Positions 51,211 through 59,785 of a stretch of DNA of 64,000 bases are shown here, one piece after another. The translations under genes and the position numbers were made by a program. The stretch is from Natronobacterium texcoconense (GTDB lineage: Archaea; Halobacteriota; Halobacteria; Halobacteriales; Natrialbaceae), in NCBI RefSeq assembly GCF_900104065.1, contig NZ_FNLC01000001.1, forward strand, positions 806,001-870,000. The letters run 5' to 3'. The notes under the pieces are model-generated. The model was given only the letters and a program-made list of their open reading frames with translations. It searched no databases and was not told the origin of the DNA. Each line of letters starts with the position of its first letter. Positions within the stretch are counted from its first letter, which is position 1.

Positions 51211-51888
51211 CTACTCGTCCGGTGACGACGAAATCGCGACGACAGCCTCACCGTCGACTACCGTCCGTCGCTCGTCTTCATCCTCAGTTCCTGGGGTCGA
51301 CACCGTCGTCCGGAGCCGATACCGCTCGTCGCCAAGCGCCTCGAGAATCTCGCATTCGGCAGTTACCGTCTCGCCGACCTCGACGGGTGCGAGAAACTCG
51401 AGATCCTGTGAGAGGTAGATCGTTACGCCCGGGAAGCGAGCCAGTGCAGCGCTGATCGTACCGGCGACGAGCGTCCCGTGTGCGATCCGTCCACCGAACC
51501 GGCTCTCGCCGGCGAACGCTTCGTCGAGATGAAGCCGGTTTGTGTCCCCCGAGGCGGTTGCGAACGCGGAGACGTCGGTCTCCGCGATCGGTTTGGTGAA
51601 CCGAACGTAGTCGCCGACCTCGAGTTCGTCGGACTCGTCGACGGACCGCTCCATCAGCCACGTCTCGTCGCCGAACGCGAGTTCGGTGACGGGCGGTTCG
51701 GCCGCCGTCTCTGACTTTCGTTGTGGCTCCGTCGCGCTCGAGGGGGGTGACATACCCATCGTCGCGAGGAACGCGTTGTTGGCCTCGACGTAGCTGTTGA
51801 GGACGTGTTTCGAAATACTCGACCATCGCTCGTTGATCGGCGCGACGCTTGCCGTGTCGTACTTGGGATCCGGACTGTGGCTACTCAT
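51211..51888 (-). CDS. MaoC-type enoyl-CoA hydratase with N-terminal helix
   Basis: A 225-residue protein. Residues 80-210 are a hot-dog fold MaoC hydratase: DVSAFATASGDTNRLHLDEAFA contains the catalytic Asp and His (SGDxNxxH), and SRFGGRIAHGTLVAG is the second motif. Residues 1-50 add SISKHVLNSYVEANNAFLAT, a helix like those of haloarchaeal polyhydroxyalkanoate (PHA) granule proteins. It probably supplies (R)-3-hydroxyacyl-CoA for PHA, but no phaEC gene is in the window. ATG at 51886-51888 is used; an earlier start would add a basic stretch. Confidence 0.85.
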   Translation of the reverse strand: MSSHSPDPKYDTASVAPINERWSSISKHVLNSYVEANNAFLATMGMSPPSSATEPQRKSETAAEPPVTELAFGDETWLMERSVDESDELEVGDYVRFTKPIAETDVSAFATASGDTNRLHLDEAFAGESRFGGRIAHGTLVAGTISAALARFPGVTIYLSQDLEFLAPVEVGETVTAECEILEALGDERYRLRTTVSTPGTEDEDERRTVVDGEAVVAISSSPDE

Positions 51889-52028
51889 AGGTTCTCGAGT
51901 TCGAAGGTGGGAATTCACACGGCATTGCAGCGACGCAAAGTAGTTGGTTCTTCGATGACTTGATGCCGTTGCCAAAGATTGTTGTACCGACGTCGATGAC
52001 CGTCACGCCCCCTGAGAGACCGATCCCC

Positions 52029-52862
52029 TTACACGGCGCTTAGACTCCGAACGAATTTCCCGCTGACGTCGTTGAACGCCTGCGGCCGGTCCTGATTGAC
52101 CAGGTGCCCCGACTCCGACAGCACGAGGTGTTGCCCGTCGTCGACCGCCGACGCGATCCGTCTCCCCTGTCGCTCGACCAGCGGCGCCTCCTGTGCGCCG
52201 TGTACGACGAGCGTCGGCGTCGTGACGTCGGATAGCTCCGGCGGATCGTACTGCAAGAGTGCGTCGAAGACCTTCCGAAACTCCGCCCGGGGAACCTCGC
52301 CGACGGCCTCCATCGCCGCTGCCCGAACCGACGAATCGACAGACAGCCACCGCTGGCCGGTCGTCGCCCGAATCGAGTACAGCAGCGACCGGAACGTCGA
52401 CTGCGGCCCTGTCATCGACAGCGTCGTCGACAGCGCCGGCATCGGCGAGACGAACGGCTCGAGTCCTGGCGGAAGATTGACTGGAGGCATCGACTGCACC
52501 GCGCCGGCGAGGATCGCTCCCGCCGCTCGGTCGGGGTGGCGGTGCAGATACTCCTGGACGACCATCGACCCGAGCGAGAGCCCACAGAGAACCGGTGCGT
52601 CGTCGATTGCGAGGTGCGAGAGGAGTGCCTCGAGGTCGTCGGTAAAGAGTTCTATCGAGTACTCGTCGGCGTCGGTTGCCCCCGTATTCCCGTGCCCGCG
52701 TACGTCGAGCGTGACGACCCGATAGTCGCCGGCGAAGTGCTCGACCTGTGGCTGCCAGGCCCGGCCGTTCAGCCAGCCGCCGTGGACGAAGATCAGCGGC
52801 GTCTCGCCGTCGCCGTGGACCTCGTACCAGAGCGTGCCGTCCTCGAGGGGGAGTCGTGTCAT
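52029..52862 (-). CDS. Alpha/beta hydrolase
   Basis: A 277-residue alpha/beta hydrolase. The oxyanion loop is IFVHGGWLNGRAWQP, the nucleophile elbow CGLSLGSMVVQEY, and the catalytic His is in SESGHLVNQDRP. Catalytic Asp is probably in TPTLVVHGAQEAPLV or just after. It opens MTRLPLEDGTLWYEVHGDGE. Substrate cannot be told; esterases, lactonases and haloperoxidase-like enzymes share this layout. It starts at 52860-52862 and is separate from neighbours by about 85 bases. Confidence 0.88.
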   Translation of the reverse strand: MTRLPLEDGTLWYEVHGDGETPLIFVHGGWLNGRAWQPQVEHFAGDYRVVTLDVRGHGNTGATDADEYSIELFTDDLEALLSHLAIDDAPVLCGLSLGSMVVQEYLHRHPDRAAGAILAGAVQSMPPVNLPPGLEPFVSPMPALSTTLSMTGPQSTFRSLLYSIRATTGQRWLSVDSSVRAAAMEAVGEVPRAEFRKVFDALLQYDPPELSDVTTPTLVVHGAQEAPLVERQGRRIASAVDDGQHLVLSESGHLVNQDRPQAFNDVSGKFVRSLSAV

Positions 52863-52945
52863 CGTCCCTCTCTCCGGGGCGACGACGTTTAGCTCTCGGG
52901 GTGTCCTTCGTGACGTGGAACGGAAAGAAGCAAGAGTAGTAGAAA

Positions 52946-54598
52946 TTAGCGACCGCGGCCCGCGTCGTCTTCACTTGCCCAGCGCTCCCAGAACGACTCG
53001 AACTCGCTTTCGTCTTCGGTGAGTCGATCCCACTGTGCGAGGCCGCGTTCTTCCCGCGTGCCGGGGATGGTGTTGTCGAGGAACAGCGCGGCGAGACCGC
53101 CGACGGCCATCCCGGTCGAGCCGATGATGAAGACGGTGTCGACGATCGCGATCGCAGCGGCCTCGATCCAGCCCACGAGGACAGTGCCGGCGATCAGTTC
53201 GGCACCGACCAGCGGGGCGATGCTCGCTTCGATGCCGATGGCGTCCCGGAACGCGAGCGTGTTCTCGAAGTTGGCCATGTACTCGGGGATCGCCAGCCCG
53301 ACGAACAGGGCAAAGCCGATGATGAAGACGTTTCTCGAGGAGTCGAGGTCGACGTGCCTGAGGTTGGAAACACCGACGGCGACGATCTGGGCGAACATGG
53401 CGATAAAGAGGCCGCCGACGATCGGGTCGGGGATCGTCGCGATCAACTGGCCGAAGTAGCCGATGACGCCGAAGATCAGCATAACGACCGCACCGATCTG
53501 GACGACGTATCGCGAGGCGACGCCGGTGAGACCGATCGCGCCGATGTTCTCGGAGTACGACGTCGATCCGCCGGTGCCCATGATCCCGGAGAAGACGTTC
53601 ATCAGACCTTCCATCCCGATCCCGTGGTTGATGCGTTTCTCGCTCGGTGCCGCCGAGCCCGTCAGATTCGCGACGGCGTAGTAGTCGCCGATGCTCTCGA
53701 CGATCGATGCGAGCACGCCGGCGAACATCCCGATGACGAACGCGGTCGTGATCTCGGGAGTACCCCACTGGAACGGGTAGATCGGCAGGAGGAGTGACGC
53801 GTCGGTGACCTCGCCGAGCGGGACGTAGCCGGGGTGATCTCCGGAGAGGACGCCGTCGATCGTAATCGGGCCGAGTTCGATCGGGCCGATCGAGACAGGG
53901 CCGAACGTCCCACGAACGGACAGCATCGCAGCGACGATCCAAGCAAGCGCCATCGCCAGAATGACCGGATACAGCCGGAACGCCTTGTGCTTGATGTCGA
54001 GATACTGCGAGAACAGGACGATCAGCACGAGCGTCAGTCCGAGCAGCCACCAGCTCTGGTCAGGCGTGGTGATCTGGGGCGCGTCGAACAGCGCCAGCCC
54101 GATCAGTGCGATCGTCGGCGCGATGACGACCGGCGACAGGAACCGCTGGAGTTTGCCGACCAGACCGAGGTACCCCATCAGTACCTGAACCGTGGCGGCG
54201 ACGATGATTGCCCCCTGTAACTGCAGGAGTGCAGCCTGCCAGTCCGGTTGACCGGAGACGCCCCCGGCGGTCACGACGGCGACGATGGCGAGCGCCGGCG
54301 CGAGCATCGAGAACGGCGCCCCCTGGACGATCGGGTACCGGTTCCCGAACGTCGTCTGGGCTAGCGTCGCGATCCCCGAGACGACGAAGAACGTCCCGAC
54401 GAAATGTGCCGTGATGTCGCCGGGCATCCCCATCGCCTCGGCCAGGATCAGCGGCACCGCGATGTTCGCACCGACCATCGTCAGGTAGTGCTGGATGCCA
54501 AGCACCGTCGATTCACCCAGCGGCGGTCGGTCGTCGACCCCGTACTCGATCCCCTCGTCGGCGCTCCGCTCGGCGCCGTCCGTTCGCTCCCCGCTCAT
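52946..54598 (-). CDS. NCS2-family purine/pyrimidine permease
   Basis: A 550-residue permease of the nucleobase-cation symporter 2 (uracil-xanthine) family. It has about 14 helices. Family motifs are QHYLTMVGANIAVPLILAEA early and GTGGSTSYSENIGAIGLTGV (with the conserved Gln/Glu helix VESIGDYYAVANLTG) later. It takes up uracil, xanthine or urate with H+ or Na+. The family motif near residue 310 (VESIGDYY) includes the Glu used for substrate contact. The acidic tails are normal. Its start at 54596-54598 fits. Confidence 0.9.
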   Translation of the reverse strand: MSGERTDGAERSADEGIEYGVDDRPPLGESTVLGIQHYLTMVGANIAVPLILAEAMGMPGDITAHFVGTFFVVSGIATLAQTTFGNRYPIVQGAPFSMLAPALAIVAVVTAGGVSGQPDWQAALLQLQGAIIVAATVQVLMGYLGLVGKLQRFLSPVVIAPTIALIGLALFDAPQITTPDQSWWLLGLTLVLIVLFSQYLDIKHKAFRLYPVILAMALAWIVAAMLSVRGTFGPVSIGPIELGPITIDGVLSGDHPGYVPLGEVTDASLLLPIYPFQWGTPEITTAFVIGMFAGVLASIVESIGDYYAVANLTGSAAPSEKRINHGIGMEGLMNVFSGIMGTGGSTSYSENIGAIGLTGVASRYVVQIGAVVMLIFGVIGYFGQLIATIPDPIVGGLFIAMFAQIVAVGVSNLRHVDLDSSRNVFIIGFALFVGLAIPEYMANFENTLAFRDAIGIEASIAPLVGAELIAGTVLVGWIEAAAIAIVDTVFIIGSTGMAVGGLAALFLDNTIPGTREERGLAQWDRLTEDESEFESFWERWASEDDAGRGR

Positions 54599-54721
54599 AC
54601 TCGAGTCATTCTCCTGTCGGAGAACGAGCCAGGTGGTTCAAATGAATATTGATACGCAGTTGTCGGAGTCGACGCTACGCGGCTGGCTGCGGGCGCGCTC
54701 TCGGTATCCCGAAAAACCCTG

Positions 54722-54874
54722 CTACTGATCTTCCGTGTACTCCTGCAGGACCGAACCGACAGTGTTCGATACCTGCTCGAGGGCGACGTCGTGGGTCTTC
54801 CTGAGGTCTCCCTCTCGAGCGGCCTCGAGATGCTGGAGTGCCTCACGAAGGTGGTGTTCTGTTTCGTCGGTCAT
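54722..54874 (-). CDS. 50-residue small protein
   Basis: ATG at 54872-54874, TAG at 54722-54724. The protein MTDETEHHLREALQHLEAAR continues EGDLRKTHDVALEQVSNTVG and ends SVLQEYTEDQ. It is all helical, with heptad-like leucines, and looks like many short haloarchaeal helical proteins (DUF7553-like naming is from memory). It is upstream of the NCS2 permease on the same strand but 120 bases away. Function unknown. Confidence 0.55.
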   Translation of the reverse strand: MTDETEHHLREALQHLEAAREGDLRKTHDVALEQVSNTVGSVLQEYTEDQ

Positions 54875-54997
54875 CGCGTGGGAACCGCAGTAGGCGATTC
54901 GACCGGTTAAGTTCGTCGGTGGTCCGAACGCCGACCGATGGCGGGTTCGTAACGCCCACCGACGGTTTCAAGTCTACTTGTACGAACTCAAATACAA

Positions 54998-56302
54998 ATG
55001 CAAGGGTTCGTTCTCGGCGGCGTCAGTTCCGGCGTCGGCAAGACCGTCGCGACGCTCACGATTCTCCAGGCACTCGAGGACGCCGGCTACGACGTCCAGC
55101 CTGCGAAGGCGGGGCCGGATTTCATCGATCCGAGCCACCACGAGGCAGTCGCCGGTCGCCCGTCGCGGACGCTCGACCTGTGGCTCGAGGGGGAAACGGG
55201 TGTCCGGCGAAACTACGCCCGCGGGGAGGGCGACATTTGTGTTGTCGAGGGCGTGATGGGACTGTACGACGGCGACGGCTCGAGTACGGCGATGGTCGCG
55301 GAGGCACTCGGTCTCCCAGTCGTGCTCGTCGTCGACGCCAGCGCGGGAATGGAGAGCATCGGCGCGACCGCGCTCGGATTCGCCGAGTACGCCGACGCGA
55401 TCGGTCGCGATATCGACGTCGCGGGAATCGTCGCCCAGCGCGCCCACGGCGGCCGCCACGAGGAGGGCATCCGGGAGGCGCTGCCAGATAATCTCGAGTA
55501 CTTCGGTCGGATTCCTCCCAATCCCGACCTCGAAATTCCGGATCGGCACCTCGGCCTCGAGATGGGCGGCGAAGCGGCGTTGCCACGGGAGGCGCTGCGG
55601 GAAGCCGCCGAGACGCTCGAGGCCGAACGACTGGTCGACGCCGCGTCTACACCTCCGGAACCCGCGGCCATGGAACCATCAGAACCCGTCGACGCCACTG
55701 TCGCCGTCGCCAGTGACGCGGCCTTCTGCTTTCGGTATCCGGCGACGATCGAACGGTTCCGCGAGCGGGGCGAGGTCGTGACGTTCTCACCGGTCGCGGG
55801 CGACGCCGTCCCCGACTGCGACGGCGTCTACCTCCCGGGCGGCTACCCCGAACTCCACGCGGACGCCCTCGAGTCGTCGGATACGCTCGCGGAACTCGGC
55901 GACCGAGCAAGCGACGGTCTCCCGGTATTCGGCGAATGTGGCGGCCTGATGGCGATGAGTCGGTCGCTGACGACCACGGCGGGCAACCGCCACGAGATGG
56001 CAGCCATTTTGCCCGCGGACGTGACGATGCACGACCGCTACCAGGCGCTCGATCACGTCGAACTCGAGGCCACAGGGTCGACGCTCACTGCGACCGTCGG
56101 TGAGACGATTCGGGGCCACGAGTTCCACTACTCGAGCGCCGACGTCGACGGCGACGCTCACTTTGCCTTCGAGACGGTTCGGGGCGACGGCATCGACGGT
56201 GACCACGACGGACTGCTCGAGTACGAATCGTTGGGGACCTACGCCCACGTCCATCCCGAAAGCGGCGCGTTCGATCGGTTCCTCGAGGCGCTCGACGACT
56301 GA
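54998..56302 (+). CDS. cbiA: Cobyrinate a,c-diamide synthase (CbiA/CobB)
   Basis: A 434-residue ATP-dependent amidotransferase of cobalamin synthesis. GVSSGVGKTVATLTILQALE is the P-loop of the dethiobiotin-synthase-like half, GVMGLYDGDGSSTAM the second half-site, and GLPVFGECGGLMAMSRSL carries the glutaminase nucleophile Cys, with HVHPESGAF near the end. It converts cobyrinate to its diamide. A coenzyme B12 riboswitch was looked for and not found. No other cob genes are adjacent. ATG at 54998 lies just after a TATA-like TCAAATACAAAT. Confidence 0.92.
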   Translation: MQGFVLGGVSSGVGKTVATLTILQALEDAGYDVQPAKAGPDFIDPSHHEAVAGRPSRTLDLWLEGETGVRRNYARGEGDICVVEGVMGLYDGDGSSTAMVAEALGLPVVLVVDASAGMESIGATALGFAEYADAIGRDIDVAGIVAQRAHGGRHEEGIREALPDNLEYFGRIPPNPDLEIPDRHLGLEMGGEAALPREALREAAETLEAERLVDAASTPPEPAAMEPSEPVDATVAVASDAAFCFRYPATIERFRERGEVVTFSPVAGDAVPDCDGVYLPGGYPELHADALESSDTLAELGDRASDGLPVFGECGGLMAMSRSLTTTAGNRHEMAAILPADVTMHDRYQALDHVELEATGSTLTATVGETIRGHEFHYSSADVDGDAHFAFETVRGDGIDGDHDGLLEYESLGTYAHVHPESGAFDRFLEALDD

Positions 56303-56358
56303 CTCTCGTCGTATATCAGCCACTACGTATTTACAACGACCAGTTGACAGGAGTAGGT

Positions 56359-57279
56359 ATGGCCGACTACGTGCCGACGAGTGTCGTTTTGCCCACCACG
56401 GGATGGAACGGCGCCTGTGCGGAGGTCGTCGCCCAGCTCCGGGAGGAAGACGAACTCCTCGTGGTCTGTGACGACGAAAACGAAGCGGTTGCAGACCGCG
56501 TCGCCGACGTCTCCAACGCCAGGCTCGTCGTCGCCGGCGACCCCGAGGGTTGTTCCGGGAAGGCCAACGCCGTCGCCGCCGGGATGGAGGCCGCGGAACA
56601 CGACCGGATCGCCTGGAGCGACGACGACTACCACCACCCACCGGACTGGCTCGAGGGGCTTCGACAGGACTACGAGGAACACGGGCCGGTCTCTGAGACG
56701 CCAGTCTTCGTCGGACAGGACCCTCTCGGTGCCTTTCTCGAGCCCACGCAGGCACTCAGCGGGACGCTCATGGTCTACGTCGCGGATATTCCCTGGGGTG
56801 GCGCAGTCATGTTCGAGCGCGACGACCTCGGAGACGAGGACGCGTTTCTCGAGGAACTCCGTCGAACGGTCAGCGACGACGGCCTCCTCTCGGAGTACGT
56901 CGACGTCACGACGCTCGGACGAACCCGTCGCGTCGAAATCGGGGGATCGGCCCGCGAGTCGCTCGAAAACCAGGTCCGGTTTACGCAGATCGTTCGCAAC
57001 CACGACGTCAGGGGAATCGCGCTCATGACGGGGATTGCGACGGTGTTGACTGCCGTCGCCGTGCTGTTTCCGTTACCCATGCTGGCGCTGACGACGCTTT
57101 CGATGGCCGCTATCTACGCTGCGTTCGGGATTCGGCGGTGGACGTTCCTGACCGCGTACCCCGTTTTGCTTGCCTCCGTTCCACTTACCCTGTACGGACT
57201 GGCTCGCCACACGTTCGTCTGGGGTGGCCGCCGATACCGGTGGGAGGACAAGTTCGACGTGACGGTCGTCTCCGAGTAA
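56359..57279 (+). CDS. Family 2 glycosyltransferase with membrane anchor
   Basis: A 306-residue GT2 protein. The nucleotide-sugar domain (TSVVLPTTGWNGACAEVVAQ) has IAWSDDDYHHPPDWL, the DxD-like metal site in the form SDDDYH. ALSGTLMVYVADIPWGGAVMFER is the acceptor region. Two to three C-terminal helices (VRGIALMTGIATVLTAVAVL and ALTTLSMAAIYAAF) anchor it. A GGAG at 56350 could be a ribosome-binding site before the ATG at 56359. Acceptor unknown; a lipid or surface polymer is likely. It overlaps nothing and follows cbiA by 57 bases. Confidence 0.82.
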   Translation: MADYVPTSVVLPTTGWNGACAEVVAQLREEDELLVVCDDENEAVADRVADVSNARLVVAGDPEGCSGKANAVAAGMEAAEHDRIAWSDDDYHHPPDWLEGLRQDYEEHGPVSETPVFVGQDPLGAFLEPTQALSGTLMVYVADIPWGGAVMFERDDLGDEDAFLEELRRTVSDDGLLSEYVDVTTLGRTRRVEIGGSARESLENQVRFTQIVRNHDVRGIALMTGIATVLTAVAVLFPLPMLALTTLSMAAIYAAFGIRRWTFLTAYPVLLASVPLTLYGLARHTFVWGGRRYRWEDKFDVTVVSE

Positions 57280-57358
57280 CGGCCCGCCGGTCGGGAGAGG
57301 TAGTCGCACACGCAAGGGAAATCACCACAACGCTGTCTCACATCCATTTTTCCGGATA

Positions 57359-58408
57359 ATGACAGCGGGACTAGGAGATGACGGGATCGATGAGTGTTCA
57401 GGTCCCGTCGAAGTCGACTCTACCTCGAGTCGTCGCGTCGAGAGTGACCGGTCGGGTACTCGAGTACTGACAGACGGCGGGCAGGCCGAGACCGAACCGG
57501 CGGACGAAAGCGAGGACGAGGAGGAACAGGCGACCGAGGACGAAGCACAGGACGATCAGGAAGACGAAACGGAAGACGAGAGCGAGGCGGACGAAGGGAA
57601 CGAGGAAGGTGGCGACGAGAGTGAAGGCGAAGAGGAAGCAGAGAGCGAGCAAGAGGAGGAAGAGCAAGTCGAAAGCGAGCAGGAAGACGAAGCCGAGACC
57701 GAAGAGGAAACTGAAACCGAGGACGAGAAAGAGGAGGGCGAACCCGAAGAAGAAGGCGAAGAAGACGAGTACCACGTCGAAGACGCCGACGACGTCTACG
57801 AAGGCGACGATGCCTCCGGCGTCCTTCACCTCGATCTCGACGGCCTGTTCCTGGATCTGCTCGGCCTCGAGGTCAACCTCAACGAGGTAACGCTGGACGT
57901 GTCGGCGCGACCCGGCCAGAACAACCTGCTCGGGAACCTGCTGTCGGCGGTGACCGGGCTACTGGACGGTCCCAGCGCGCTCCTCGACAAGGTGACGTCA
58001 CTCCTGAGCAAGCCGAAGGAGTGGGCGAGCGGACTGGCGAGTCGGCTGAAAGACGGCGTGATGAGTATTCTGGGGAAGCCGAAACAGGCTCTCGGTAGCC
58101 TCGTCGGTCGCGGCGAGGAGATGGCAGCGGACGCCGGCGAACTCGAGGAGGAAGCCGAGGAGAAAGCGCCCGACGTCGAGGGTGGTCGGCTCTCCGCGGC
58201 TGGAAGCTGGATTCGAGGCAAGCTTTCGGCGGCAGGAGGCTGGCTGAAGGAGAAGCTGTCGGGGCTCGTTCCGAGTCTGCCGAGCCTCCCGATCGAGGAG
58301 ATCGTTGCGACGATCGTTCGCGAGACCCTCCAGGCGTTGATCGACCAGCTCGAGCCCGAGCGTGAGCAAGCAGAAGAGGACACGGAACCAGCGGAAGCGG
58401 AGGCCTAA
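57359..58408 (+). CDS. Very acidic protein with LLGLxVxL-type domain
   Basis: A 349-residue protein. Residues 40-145 are nearly all Glu, Asp, Ser and Gln. Next comes LHLDLDGLFLDLLGLEVNLN and SARPGQNNLLGNLLSAVTGL, a block I have seen in bacterial and haloarchaeal surface or spore-associated proteins (LDLLGL then NLLGNLL). The C-terminal half holds amphipathic helices with repeated glycine (SWIRGKLSAAGGWLKEKLSG). No signal peptide. First gene of a four-gene operon; the next starts three bases after the stop. Function unknown; the acidic half may be an electrostatic brush on a surface or particle. Confidence 0.6.
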   Translation: MTAGLGDDGIDECSGPVEVDSTSSRRVESDRSGTRVLTDGGQAETEPADESEDEEEQATEDEAQDDQEDETEDESEADEGNEEGGDESEGEEEAESEQEEEEQVESEQEDEAETEEETETEDEKEEGEPEEEGEEDEYHVEDADDVYEGDDASGVLHLDLDGLFLDLLGLEVNLNEVTLDVSARPGQNNLLGNLLSAVTGLLDGPSALLDKVTSLLSKPKEWASGLASRLKDGVMSILGKPKQALGSLVGRGEEMAADAGELEEEAEEKAPDVEGGRLSAAGSWIRGKLSAAGGWLKEKLSGLVPSLPSLPIEEIVATIVRETLQALIDQLEPEREQAEEDTEPAEAEA

Positions 58409-58410
58409 CT

Positions 58411-58947
58411 ATGAGTGAAACATCAGCATCAGAGTCAGAAGCGGACGGAGAGGCGGAACAGGAGATGGAATCGGAGTCGGAGTCGTTCGTCCAGCGAATC
58501 GACTTCCAGAAAGTCACCGAGAACATCAACGTCAACGAACTCGTCGAGGGGACGCGATGGGAAGACGAGATCAGCGAGGATCAGCCCCTCGGGGAGGCTC
58601 TCGGTGGGCTGATCGGCGCGATTCTCGGACGGCAACTCGGCGAGCGAATCGGGCGTGCGCTCGGCGATATGGCGCTCGAGGAACTGATCGGGACGGACGA
58701 GGAGGAAGAAGAGGCCGAGGAGGAAGCCGAAGACGCCGACGAAGAGGAGGAAGACGAAGCTGAAGAGGAAGTCGAGGAGAGCGACGACGAATCCGAAGAC
58801 GAGGCGGAAGAAGAGGAGGCCAAGGGTGACGAAGAAGAGGAGATGGAATCCGAAGAGACCGCCGAGGACGAGAGCGAGGAGTCACAGGAAGAAGCGGCTG
58901 AAACGGCGGAAAGCACGGAGGACGACGAGGGCAATACAAATGAGTGA
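58411..58947 (+). CDS. Acidic protein with glycine-zipper segment, paralogue A
   Basis: A 178-residue protein. After an acidic start, residues about 25-95 read FVQRIDFQKVTENINVNELV and later LGEALGGLIGAILGRQLGER with GRALGDMALEELIG: a GxxxG glycine zipper that could insert in a membrane or pack as a helix bundle. The last 80 residues are Glu-rich. The segment GRQLGERIGRALG is closely matched in the next gene (GRQFGERIGRELG), so the two are paralogues. The stop overlaps the next start by 8 bases (ATGAGTGA). Confidence 0.65.
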   Translation: MSETSASESEADGEAEQEMESESESFVQRIDFQKVTENINVNELVEGTRWEDEISEDQPLGEALGGLIGAILGRQLGERIGRALGDMALEELIGTDEEEEEAEEEAEDADEEEEDEAEEEVEESDDESEDEAEEEEAKGDEEEEMESEETAEDESEESQEEAAETAESTEDDEGNTNE

Positions 58948-59728
58948 GGAGACGAGTCTGAAACAGGCCGTCACCGACGAGGTCAGCGACCAGGTCGGCG
59001 TCTCCGAACTGCTCGGCGAGGGGAGTATCGAAGACGAGATCGACGGCGGCGAGATCGGTGCGTCCGTCGGCCGGCAGTTCGGCGAGCGGATCGGCCGCGA
59101 ACTCGGCGCGTCGATCGGTCGAGAGATCCACGAAGCCCTCTCACAGGAACTCGAGAGGGAGGGCGAAGACGACGAGACCGATACCGAACTTCGCGAGAGC
59201 CTCGGGACGGCGATCCGGTCCGGCGTCAGCGAGGCGTTCGAGGACAGCACGGTTCGTGACTCCCTCGCGTCGATAGCTGGGAGTGTTACGGACGGGGAGG
59301 GGCTCGAGGACGTTCTCGAGCGTGAAGACGACGGGGAAAGCGAAGAGCCGGAAGTCGAGGAAGCGGACGAAGATGCTGAGGAGGAGGAAGAGCGCGGCGA
59401 AGATGCTGAGGAGGAGGCTGAAGAGACCGAGGAGGAAGCCGTCGAAGAGAGTGGGGAGGAAGAGGCCGACGAAACGGAGGCGGAGGGAGACGAGGAATCC
59501 GGCCCATCGCCCGAAGACCTCGAGGATCTCAGGCGGGACACGCTCGAGGACTTCCTCGGGGTCATGTCCTACCAGGACCTCCAGTCCGTCGCGAAAGACG
59601 TCGACGTGAAGGCGAATCTCAGCAGAGAGGAGATGACAGCAGAGATCATCGAGACGGTGACGGACGGCGAGGCGGAGGAGGGAGAGAGCGACGAATCGAA
59701 CAAAGAGCAGACGGCTGACGCCGAATAA
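58940..59728 (+). CDS. Acidic protein with glycine-zipper segment and SAP/Rho_N-like end, paralogue B
   Basis: A 262-residue protein. Residues 30-70 hold EIGASVGRQFGERIGRELGA and SIGREIHEALSQEL, the same glycine-zipper theme as the upstream paralogue. A long Glu-rich middle follows. Residues about 205-245, LRRDTLEDFLGVMSYQDLQS and AKDVDVKANLSREEMTAEII, have the helix-turn pattern of Rho_N/SAP-type domains, which bind nucleic acids in some families. The start ATG at 58940 overlaps the upstream stop. This is the only gene of the four with a recognisable small domain at its end. Confidence 0.65.
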   Translation: MSEETSLKQAVTDEVSDQVGVSELLGEGSIEDEIDGGEIGASVGRQFGERIGRELGASIGREIHEALSQELEREGEDDETDTELRESLGTAIRSGVSEAFEDSTVRDSLASIAGSVTDGEGLEDVLEREDDGESEEPEVEEADEDAEEEEERGEDAEEEAEETEEEAVEESGEEEADETEAEGDEESGPSPEDLEDLRRDTLEDFLGVMSYQDLQSVAKDVDVKANLSREEMTAEIIETVTDGEAEEGESDESNKEQTADAE

Positions 59729-59785
59729 CGCGCCGGCCGCGTAAGCCGGTCGACTCGAATCACGACTCGACAACGAGGATCGACA

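Noticed and set aside
54875-54997. Possible cobalamin riboswitch before cbiA
   Set aside because: The gap is about 120 bases and no B12-box-like conserved core was found.
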